64,000 nucleotides of DNA, from contig NZ_JASISO010000036.1 of the NCBI RefSeq assembly GCF_030063135.1, forward strand, positions 23,342 to 87,341. The letters are read 5' to 3'. Under the pieces are notes generated by a model. That model was not told the DNA's origin. It made no database searches and saw nothing but the letters and a program-made list of their open reading frames with translations. Each line of letters opens with the position of its first letter. Position 1 is the first letter of the stretch. Shown here in pieces: positions 8,476-15,463 of the stretch. Both the position numbers and the translations under genes were made by a program. Source of the DNA: Streptomyces sp. G-G2. GTDB taxonomy: Bacteria; Actinomycetota; Actinomycetes; Streptomycetales; Streptomycetaceae.

Positions 8476-9960
8476 ATGGGTGCGGACCAGATCCGGCGTT
8501 GGGAGTCAGGTGCGCTCGCGCACGCGGTGACCGATCCCTTCGGACAGGGGCCGCTGCCCTGGTTACGGGGCAGCGAGCTGTACTACGACGACACCGGCCA
8601 GGTGCTCCCCTGGTACGTCGATCCCGCCCTGGCCCCCGGAGCCCCCGGCCGGATCCCCCGTGCCCGCACGAGCGGGCCCCGTACCGCCGACGACGTCCAC
8701 CGCCAGATCAAGGGCTTCGCCTCCACCGGGGCGGTCGCCCCCGGCGAGGCCATCGACTTCCACATCACCGTGGACCCGCCCCAGCAGTTCTCGGTCGACA
8801 TCTACCGGATCGGCCACTACGCGGGCGACGGCGCCTCGAAGATCCACTCCAGCCCGCGCCTCTCCGGCATCGTCCAGCCCGCCCCGCTGGCCGCCGACCG
8901 GACCGTCTCCTGCCACCACTGGTGGCTGTCCTGGCGGCTCCAGGTCCCGGCGTACTGGAACCTCGGCGCGTACGTCGCCGTCCTGACCACCGACGACGGC
9001 TACCGCTCCCACATCCCCTTCACGGTCCGCGACGACCACCCCGCCGACCTGCTGCTGCTCCTGCCCGACATCACCTGGCAGGCCTACAACCTCTACCCGG
9101 AGGACGGTCGTACGGGCGCCAGCCTCTACCACGCCTGGGACGAGCGGGGCCGCCTGCTGGGCGAGGAGGACGCGGCCATCACCGTCTCCTACGACCGCCC
9201 CTACGCGGGCGCGGGCCTGCCCCTGCACGTGGGCCACGCCTACGACTTCATCCGCTGGGCCGAGCGCTACGGCTACGACCTGGCCTACGCCGACACCAGC
9301 GACCTGCACGCGGGCCGCGTCGACCCGACCCGCTACCGGGGCCTGGTCTTCCCCGGCCACGACGAGTACTGGTCGGCTCCCATGCGCCGTACCGTCGAGC
9401 GGGCCCGCTCGCACGGCACCTCCCTCGTCTTCCTCTCCGCCAACACCATGTACTGGCAGGTGGAGCTGTCCCCCTCGCCCTCCGGGGTGCCCGACCGGCT
9501 GCTCACCTGCCGAAAACGCCGCGGCCCCGGTCGCCCCGCCCTGTGGCGCGAGGTGGACCGGCCGGAGCAGCAACTGCTGGGCATCCAGTACGCGGGCCGC
9601 GTCCCCGAACCCGCGCCGCTGATCGTGCGCAACGCCACCCACTGGCTCTGGGACTCCACCGGGGCCGCCGAGAACGACGAACTGCCCGGCCTGGTCGCGG
9701 GCGAGGCCGACCGCTACTTCCCGCGCACCCAGCTCCCCGAGCACCAGGACCGGATCCTGCTGGCGCACTCCCCGTACGACGACACCGAGGGCCACCGGCG
9801 CCACCAGGAGACCTCCCTGTACCGCGCGCCCAGCGGGGCCCTCGTCTTCGCCTCGGGCACCTTCGCCTGGTCCCCCGCGCTCGACCGCCCCGGCCATGTC
9901 GACGAGCGGATCCAGAAGGCCACCGCCAATCTCCTCGACCGGATCTGCAAGCGCGACTGA
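8476..9960 (+). CDS. N,N-dimethylformamidase beta-subunit-like protein
   Basis: The 494-residue protein resembles the large subunit of N,N-dimethylformamidase over residues about 60-490. Recognisable blocks are VDIYRIGHYAGDG, SCHHWWLSWRL, LLLLLPDITWQAYN, SYDRPYAGAG, HAYDFIRWAERYGYDLAY, FPGHDEYWS and LVFLSANTMYWQ. No signal peptide or membrane segment is visible. Substrate cannot be assigned; many actinobacterial members sit in core genomes without amidase partners. The ATG at 8476 follows a strong GGGAGGGGA site. It lies upstream of purC with a 74-bp gap and may be co-transcribed with it. Confidence 0.75.
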   Translation: MGADQIRRWESGALAHAVTDPFGQGPLPWLRGSELYYDDTGQVLPWYVDPALAPGAPGRIPRARTSGPRTADDVHRQIKGFASTGAVAPGEAIDFHITVDPPQQFSVDIYRIGHYAGDGASKIHSSPRLSGIVQPAPLAADRTVSCHHWWLSWRLQVPAYWNLGAYVAVLTTDDGYRSHIPFTVRDDHPADLLLLLPDITWQAYNLYPEDGRTGASLYHAWDERGRLLGEEDAAITVSYDRPYAGAGLPLHVGHAYDFIRWAERYGYDLAYADTSDLHAGRVDPTRYRGLVFPGHDEYWSAPMRRTVERARSHGTSLVFLSANTMYWQVELSPSPSGVPDRLLTCRKRRGPGRPALWREVDRPEQQLLGIQYAGRVPEPAPLIVRNATHWLWDSTGAAENDELPGLVAGEADRYFPRTQLPEHQDRILLAHSPYDDTEGHRRHQETSLYRAPSGALVFASGTFAWSPALDRPGHVDERIQKATANLLDRICKRD

Positions 9961-10034
9961 GACCCCTTGGGCAGGGCATACGCGCCGGTACGGGAGAATG
10001 GGCCTGCGCTCGTACAGAACCACAGGGAGACCCC

Positions 10035-10946
10035 GTGTCCGGATTCGTCGAAAAGCCCGAGCCGGTCCAGGTGCCCGGCCTCGTCCACCTCCACACCGGC
10101 AAGGTCCGCGACCTCTACCGCGACGCGGACGACAACCTCGTCATGGTCGCCAGTGACCGGATGTCCGCTTTCGACTGGGTGCTGCCCACCGAGATCCCGG
10201 ACAAGGGACGCGTCCTGACCCAGCTGTCCTTGTGGTGGTTCGACCAGCTCGCGGACCTCGTGCCGAACCACGTGATCAGCACCGACCTGCCCGAGGGCGC
10301 CCCCGCCGACTGGGCGGGCCGCACCCTGATCTGCCGCGACCTCGACATGGTCGCCGTCGAGTGCGTGGCCCGCGGCTACCTCACCGGCTCCGGGCTCGCC
10401 GAATACGAGCAGACCCGCACCGTCTGCGGACTCGCGCTCCCCGAGGGCCTCGTGGACGGCTCCGAGCTGCCCGCCCCGATCTTCACCCCGGCCGCCAAGG
10501 CCGCGGTCGGCGAGCACGACGAGAACGTCACCTACGAGGAGGTCGCGCGCACCACCGACGCCGAGACGGCGGCGCTGCTGCGCCGGACCACCCTCGACGT
10601 GTACGGCAGGGCCCGGGACATCGCGCGCGAGCGCGGGATCATCCTGGCGGACACCAAGTTCGAGTTCGGCTTCGACAAGGACGGCGCACTGATCGCCGCC
10701 GACGAGGTGCTGACCCCGGACTCCTCCCGCTTCTGGCCCGCCGACCTGTGGGAGCCGGGCCACGCCCAGCCCTCCTACGACAAGCAGTACGTCCGCGACT
10801 GGCTGACCTCCCCGGCCTCCGGCTGGGACCGCCACGGCGAACTCCCGCCGCCCGCGCTCCCGCAGGACGTGGTGGAGCGGACCCGCGCCAAGTACATCGA
10901 GGCGTACGAGCGCCTCACCGGCCAGGGCTGGAAGAGCTGGACCTGA
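10035..10946 (+). CDS. purC: SAICAR synthetase
   Basis: This 303-residue phosphoribosylaminoimidazole-succinocarboxamide synthase couples aspartate to CAIR in purine synthesis. Family blocks are HTGKVRDLY, VASDRMSAFDWVLPTEIPDKGRVLTQLS, VECVARGYLTGSG, GIILADTKFEFG, DEVLTPDSSRFWP and SYDKQYVRDWL. Length matches the longer actinobacterial form. The frame is open far upstream, but the GTG at 10035, behind a CACAGGGAGA site, opens on the conserved N-terminus. A strong hairpin follows the gene. Confidence 0.95.
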   Translation: MSGFVEKPEPVQVPGLVHLHTGKVRDLYRDADDNLVMVASDRMSAFDWVLPTEIPDKGRVLTQLSLWWFDQLADLVPNHVISTDLPEGAPADWAGRTLICRDLDMVAVECVARGYLTGSGLAEYEQTRTVCGLALPEGLVDGSELPAPIFTPAAKAAVGEHDENVTYEEVARTTDAETAALLRRTTLDVYGRARDIARERGIILADTKFEFGFDKDGALIAADEVLTPDSSRFWPADLWEPGHAQPSYDKQYVRDWLTSPASGWDRHGELPPPALPQDVVERTRAKYIEAYERLTGQGWKSWT

Positions 10947-11008
10947 TGCGGACGGGGCCCGGAAACGGGGCCCGGACGCGGTCCCGTCCCGGACACGGTT
11001 CCGGACAC

Positions 11009-11043
11009 GAAGAAGCCCCCGGTCGAGGACCGGGGGCTTCTTC
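11009..11043 (+). terminator. Terminator between purC and tRNA-Gly
   Basis: An inverted repeat GAAGAAGCCCCCGGTC / GACCGGGGGCTTCTTC with a GAG loop lies between purC and the convergent tRNA-Gly. It can serve both directions. Confidence 0.8.
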
Positions 11044-11050
11044 ACTGCGG

Positions 11051-11123
<73 letters not shown>

Positions 11124-11147
11124 CTGTGCGCCTTGGCGCGACACCTA

Positions 11148-11804
11148 CTATACCCATCCCCGGGCACGCGCGAGACGCACCGCCGTGTGCCGGTTCTCGG
11201 CGCCCAGCTTCGTCGCGGCCGAGGAGAGGTAGTTGCGTACGGTGCCCTGCGACAACGAGGCCCGCTCGGCGATCTCCGCGACCGGCGCCCCGTCCGCCGC
11301 GAGTTCCAGCACCTCCGCTTCCCGCGCGGTCAGCGGCGAGTCCCCGGCGCTGATCGCGTCCGCCGCCAACTCCGGGTCCACATAGCGCCCTCCGGCGTGC
11401 ACGGTCCGGATGATCTCGGCGAGCCGCTGCGCCGACACCGTCTTGGGCGCGAAGGCCCGTACGCCCGCGGCCAGCGCCCGTTTCAGGTGCCCCGGGCGGC
11501 CGTGACTGGTCACGATCATGGTTCTGCAGCCCGGGAGTTCGGCCCGCAGCGATGTGGCCACGCTCACACCGTCCGCCCCCGGCATCTGCAGGTCCAGCAC
11601 CGCCACGTCCGGCCGGTGCGCCCGCGCCATGGCGAGGGCCTCGGGGCCGGTGGCGGCCTCGGCGACCACGAGCAGGTCGTCCTCCAGCGCCAGCAGCGCG
11701 GCCAGCGCCCCCCGGATCAGGTGCTCGTCGTCGGCGAGCAGCACCCGTACGGGACCCACCGCGCCCGCCGCCCCGCCCGTGCTCCCCACGCCCCGCCCGC
11801 TCAT
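11148..11804 (-). CDS. NarL/LuxR-type response regulator
   Basis: The 218-residue protein has an N-terminal receiver domain (LLADDE at 22-27, phospho-acceptor Asp71 in VLDLQMPGADG, Lys in FAPKTVS) and a C-terminal LuxR-type helix-turn-helix (LTAREAEVLELAADG ... GTVRNYLSSAATKLGAENR). It is the partner of the adjacent DesK-like kinase, whose gene overlaps this start by 4 bp (ATGA), giving translational coupling. Such regulators usually control the neighbouring ABC transporter, but here no permease gene remains. Confidence 0.9.
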   Translation of the reverse strand: MSGRGVGSTGGAAGAVGPVRVLLADDEHLIRGALAALLALEDDLLVVAEAATGPEALAMARAHRPDVAVLDLQMPGADGVSVATSLRAELPGCRTMIVTSHGRPGHLKRALAAGVRAFAPKTVSAQRLAEIIRTVHAGGRYVDPELAADAISAGDSPLTAREAEVLELAADGAPVAEIAERASLSQGTVRNYLSSAATKLGAENRHTAVRLARARGWV

Positions 11805-13384
11805 CCACGTGCCTCCTGTCCCGGAATCCCGGCCCTCGCTCCATCGGACCCGGGCTCCTGCCCCGGGCCCTGCCCCGGCACCTCGGCCCGCAACCGGAAC
11901 ACACCCCCCGGCCCCGGGTCCGCACCCGCCGGGCCCGGGGCCCGCGCGGGGACGAGCCCCGCCTCCAGCGAACCGCCCAGCGCCCCCAGCCGCTCCCGCA
12001 GCCCCGCGAGCCCCGAGCCGGGCGGCCCGGCCGGGGCCGCCGGAGCCCCGTCGTTCTCCACCAGCAGCACCACGGCCCCCGCGTCCCCGCCCGCCAGCCG
12101 GATCACGCACTCCCGCGCGTCCCCGTGCCGCAGGACGTTCGTGGTGGCCTCCCGGACCACCCAGCCGAGCGCGGACTGCACCGCGGCGGGCAGCTCCCGC
12201 CGCTCCAGCAGCTCCACCCGGCAGTCGATCCCGGCGGCGCTCAGCACCCCGCGCGCGCCCTCCAGTTCCACCCCGAGGTCCGCCTCCCGGTAGCCGCGCA
12301 CCACGTCCCGCACCTCCCGCTGGGACTCCCGCGCGATCCGCTGCACCTCGACCATCTGGTCCACCGCCTCCGGGCGCCCGCGCCGCGCGAGCCGCACCGC
12401 CAGCTCGCTCTTGAGCGCGATCACCGCCAGATTGCGGCCCATCACGTCGTGCAGGTCCCGGCCGAAGCGCAGCCGCTCCTCGGCGACCGCGAGCCGCGCC
12501 TGGAGCTCCCGCGAGTGCTCCAGCTCCCACACCGTGCTCAGCAGCCACGCCGAGAACCCGTAGGTGAAGGCCATGAAGAAGCCGAGCGCCGACTGGAGCC
12601 GCGGCGTACGGATCTCCACGTGCCGCCCGTCGGCGGCGGCCCGCAGGGACAACGGCAGCCGCGCCGCCGCCACACCCTCGGGCAGCGTGAACCGGATCCG
12701 GGCGGGCCGGGTCGCGGTGACCTCGGCCGGGGTCCCGGACAGCACGAGTTCCCCCTCGTGCAGGATCGCCAGCCGGTCCGCCAACTCCTCCGCCTCCTCC
12801 AGGTAGTGCGTGGTCAGCAGCACCGTGGTCCCCTCGTCGCGCAGCGCCCGCACCAGCGCCCAGGTGTCCCGGCGCCCCTCCGGGTCCATGCCGGTGGTCG
12901 GTTCGTCGAGGAAGAGCACCTCGGGCCGCCCGAGCAGGGCCAGCGCCAGATCGAGCCGCCGCCGCTCCCCGCCGGAGAGCTGTTTGACCCGTACGCCCGC
13001 CCGCGCCCCGAGCCCGACCAGCTCCAGCACCTCCGCGCCGGTCCGGGCGCCGGTGGTGAGCCCGGCCCACATCCGGACGGTCTCGGCGACGGACAGGTCG
13101 GAGGGGAAGCCACCCTCCTGGAGCATGACCCCGGTGCGGGGACGGACGGCGGCCCGCTGCCGGAAGGGGTCGAGTCCGAAGACCCGGACCCGGCCGCCGC
13201 TGGGCACGGCCAGCCCCTCCAGCAGTTCGACGGTGGACGTCTTCCCGGCCCCGTTGGTGCCGAGCAGGGCGAAGATCTCGCCGCGGGCGACGGAGAAGGA
13301 GATCCCGCGCACGGCTTCGAAGCCCCCGGAGTAGGCGCGGCGCAGGTCCCTGGTTTCGATCACTGATTGGTCGGTGTCGGTCAT
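11801..13384 (-). CDS. ABC-transporter ATPase fused to DesK-type histidine kinase
   Basis: One 527-residue frame holds two proteins normally encoded separately. Residues 1-260 form a drug/lipid-type ABC ATPase: Walker A GTNGAGKTST (42-51), signature LSGGE (136-140), Walker B LFLDEP (157-162) and switch His193. At about residue 262 the sequence becomes the last membrane helix (LGFFMAFTYGFSAWLLSTVW) and catalytic part of a DesK-like kinase, with LHDVMGRNLAVIALKSE carrying phospho-His312 and an HATPase region (N box near 412-420, GLAGLRERLGALGG). The usual gene order is ATPase, permease, kinase, regulator. An in-frame deletion of the permease and the sensor helices would produce exactly this. 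Whether the chimera works is unknown. Confidence 0.85.
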   Translation of the reverse strand: MTDTDQSVIETRDLRRAYSGGFEAVRGISFSVARGEIFALLGTNGAGKTSTVELLEGLAVPSGGRVRVFGLDPFRQRAAVRPRTGVMLQEGGFPSDLSVAETVRMWAGLTTGARTGAEVLELVGLGARAGVRVKQLSGGERRRLDLALALLGRPEVLFLDEPTTGMDPEGRRDTWALVRALRDEGTTVLLTTHYLEEAEELADRLAILHEGELVLSGTPAEVTATRPARIRFTLPEGVAAARLPLSLRAAADGRHVEIRTPRLQSALGFFMAFTYGFSAWLLSTVWELEHSRELQARLAVAEERLRFGRDLHDVMGRNLAVIALKSELAVRLARRGRPEAVDQMVEVQRIARESQREVRDVVRGYREADLGVELEGARGVLSAAGIDCRVELLERRELPAAVQSALGWVVREATTNVLRHGDARECVIRLAGGDAGAVVLLVENDGAPAAPAGPPGSGLAGLRERLGALGGSLEAGLVPARAPGPAGADPGPGGVFRLRAEVPGQGPGQEPGSDGARAGIPGQEARG

Positions 13385-13498
13385 GACTCCAGCCTCCGGC
13401 CGGTTCCGGAGGCGCGGCAGTGCGCCTCTTCACCACTCCCGATGACATTTGTCATCGGGGGCGGCCGGGCCGGGGCAATCGCGGCAATCGGGGCAACG

Positions 13499-13531
13499 CA
13501 GAAGGCCCCAGTCGATGACTGGGGCCTTCTG
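13499..13531 (-). terminator. Terminator of tRNA-Gly copy 2
   Basis: An inverted repeat CAGAAGGCCCCAGTC / GACTGGGGCCTTCTG with a GAT loop lies 33 bp past the 3' end of the tRNA-Gly gene. Confidence 0.8.
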
Positions 13532-13563
13532 GCTGAGAATCTTCTGCAACAAGTGCATACAAG

Positions 13564-13636
<73 letters not shown>

Positions 13637-13729
13637 AAACTCGCGGTGATCGGATCCCCCGAGAGGGCCGTCAAGCGGTTGCGAGCATCACTGTACCCGA
13701 TCCACCGTAGTGGTCGGTAAAGCGTGCAG

Positions 13730-13801
13730 AGCGGGTGACAGGAATTGCACACTGCGCCTTCCCCCTGGAAGGAGGATGTTCTACTACTGAACTACACCCG
13801 C
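13730..13801 (-). tRNA. Atypical tRNA-Gly(TCC)
   Basis: A 72-nt tRNA has a perfect acceptor stem (GCGGGTG/CACCCGC), a good D stem (GTTC/GAAC), anticodon stem TCCTC/GGGGA and anticodon TCC in loop CTTCCAG. Two conserved elbow elements are changed. The D loop reads AGTAGTA, so the usual G18-G19 becomes A-G. The T loop reads TGCAATT instead of TTCxAxT, so U55 becomes G, and the T stem hardly pairs in the normal register. Both partners of the G18-psi55 contact are therefore altered. This could be a decayed tRNA or one specialised for a non-ribosomal use. A glycine-type discriminator U is kept. Confidence 0.8.
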
Positions 13802-13889
13802 ACGACCTTCGGGGCTTTGACCTGCGGTCTGGCCCCTCGGCGTGATCCACACACTAGCCGATCCATGGGGGTGGATGGCAAATCGGGGG

Positions 13890-14207
13890 TCAGTGGGCCG
13901 CGTTGTAGGCCTCGTAGACCTTCTTGGGGATGCGGCCGCGGGGCGGCACGTCGAGCTGGTTGGAGCGCGCCCAGGCGCGGACGACCGCCGGGTCCGGAGC
14001 GATCGAGGTGTGCTTGTAGGCCTTCCCGGAACGGGACTGCCGACGGCCGGCGGCCACGTAAGGGGCCAGGCTCTTCCGGAGCTTCTTTGCGTTGGCGAGA
14101 TTGAGGTCGATCTCGTACGACTTACCGTCCAGGGCGAACACGACCGTTTCCGACGCTTCTCCGCCGTCGATGTCGTCGGAGATCGTGACTACTACGCGCT
14201 GCGCCAC
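13890..14207 (-). CDS. lsr2: Lsr2-family nucleoid-associated silencer
   Basis: The 105-residue protein matches Lsr2 over its full length. The N-terminal dimerisation domain starts MAQRVVVTISDDIDG and continues through VVFALDGKSYEIDLNLANAKKLRKSLAPYV. A basic linker follows. The C-terminal DNA-binding domain contains the AT-hook-like RGR in VPPRGRIPKKVYEAY. Lsr2 bridges AT-rich DNA and silences horizontally acquired and specialised-metabolism genes in actinobacteria. The start is a GTG. The gene is monocistronic between an atypical tRNA-Gly and the divergent purSQL operon. Confidence 0.95.
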   Translation of the reverse strand: MAQRVVVTISDDIDGGEASETVVFALDGKSYEIDLNLANAKKLRKSLAPYVAAGRRQSRSGKAYKHTSIAPDPAVVRAWARSNQLDVPPRGRIPKKVYEAYNAAH

Positions 14208-14534
14208 GGATATCGGTCCCTTCGCGCGGCAACCGGCGCCTGTTGACGTGCGGTGATGCCGACTGTGTGGATGCTTCGGAGCAATGCTTCATTCCGCCGG
14301 TTTTCCGGAGGATTCCTTTGTACCGTGATTCGCATTGGATAGCGAAGCCCAGTTAATTGTCTCCGCGTGTCCCGCCGCAATCCCAGGCACGTGTTTTTCC
14401 GGTGGATTTTGCGAAGCCATGGTGAAGCCGAAACCCCCCGACCGACCCCGCCGAAGCATATCTACCCGCGTAGAATTTTTGGCCGGGTACGCTGATGGAA
14501 CCGCCTTCGCACCAAACCACACACGGGAGTGCCA
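14208..14534. other. Divergent lsr2/purS intergenic region
   Basis: This 327-bp region contains the promoters of lsr2 (minus) and the purSQL operon (plus). It is clearly richer in A+T than the genes, especially around 14280-14480, which would suit autoregulation by Lsr2. No confident -35/-10 pair or riboswitch was recognised. Confidence 0.4.
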
Positions 14535-14780
14535 GTGGCACGCGTCGTAGTCGACGTCATGCTCAAGCCGGAGATCCTCGACCCCCAGGGCCAGGCGGTG
14601 CAGCGTGCACTGCCGCGTCTGGGCTTCGATGGGATCGCCGACGTCCGCCAGGGGAAGCGCTTCGAACTGGAGGTGGAGGGACCGGTCGACCAGGCCGCCC
14701 TCGACCGCATCCACACGATGGCCGAAACGTTCCTCGCCAACACCGTCATCGAAGACTTCACCGTGAAGGTCGAGGCCTGA
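14535..14780 (+). CDS. purS: FGAM synthase subunit PurS
   Basis: This 81-residue small subunit of phosphoribosylformylglycinamidine synthase bridges PurL and PurQ and helps channel ammonia. The sequence VVVDVMLKPEILDPQGQAVQ...LGFDGI..VRQGK is diagnostic. Two in-frame GTG codons (14529 and 14535) are possible. The second has better spacing from the GGGAG site at 14525-14529 and gives the common MARV start. The stop is followed after two bases by purQ, which indicates an operon. Confidence 0.92.
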   Translation: MARVVVDVMLKPEILDPQGQAVQRALPRLGFDGIADVRQGKRFELEVEGPVDQAALDRIHTMAETFLANTVIEDFTVKVEA

Positions 14781-14782
14781 CG

Positions 14783-15463
14783 GTGACCACTCGCATCGGA
14801 GTCGTCACGTTCCCCGGAACGCTCGACGACCGTGACTCGCTGCGCGCCATCCGCCTCGCGGGTGCCGAGCCGGTCCCGCTGTGGCACCGCGACAAGGACC
14901 TGCACCAGGTCGACGCGGTCGTCCTCGCGGGCGGGTTCAGCTACGGCGACTACCTGCGCGCCGGAGCCATCTCCCGTTTCTCGCCGGTGATGGAGCCGCT
15001 GATCGACGCCGCGCGGTCGGGCATGCCCGTCCTCGGCATCTGCAACGGCTTCCAGATCCTCACCGAGGCCCACCTGCTGCCGGGCGCGATGCTCCGCAAC
15101 AACCACCTGCACTTCGTCTGCCGCGACCAGAAGCTGCGCGTGGAGAACGCGGAGACCGCGTGGACCGGCGACTACACCGCCGGCCAGGAGATCTCCGTAC
15201 CGCTGAAGAACATGGACGGCCGCTACACCGCGGACGAGCACACGCTCGACGAGCTGGAGGCCGAGGGCCGGGTGGCCTTCCGCTACCTGGACGGCAACCC
15301 CAACGGCTCGCTGCGCGACATCGCGGGCATCACGAACGCGGCGGGCAACATCGTGGGCCTCATGCCGCACCCCGAACACGCGGTCGAGCCGCTGATCGGG
15401 ACGGGCCGCACCGACGGTCTCGGATTCTTCACCTCGATCCTGAAGAAGCTGGTCACCGCATGA
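14783..15463 (+). CDS. purQ: FGAM synthase glutaminase subunit PurQ
   Basis: The 226-residue class I glutamine amidotransferase supplies ammonia to PurL. The nucleophile Cys lies in GICNGFQ (about residue 86), the oxyanion segment is AGGFSYGDYLRAGA, and the catalytic His/Glu pair sits in MPHPEHAVE. Length is typical of stand-alone PurQ. It starts at a GTG two bases after purS and its stop overlaps the purL start by 4 bp (ATGA). Confidence 0.95.
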   Translation: MTTRIGVVTFPGTLDDRDSLRAIRLAGAEPVPLWHRDKDLHQVDAVVLAGGFSYGDYLRAGAISRFSPVMEPLIDAARSGMPVLGICNGFQILTEAHLLPGAMLRNNHLHFVCRDQKLRVENAETAWTGDYTAGQEISVPLKNMDGRYTADEHTLDELEAEGRVAFRYLDGNPNGSLRDIAGITNAAGNIVGLMPHPEHAVEPLIGTGRTDGLGFFTSILKKLVTA

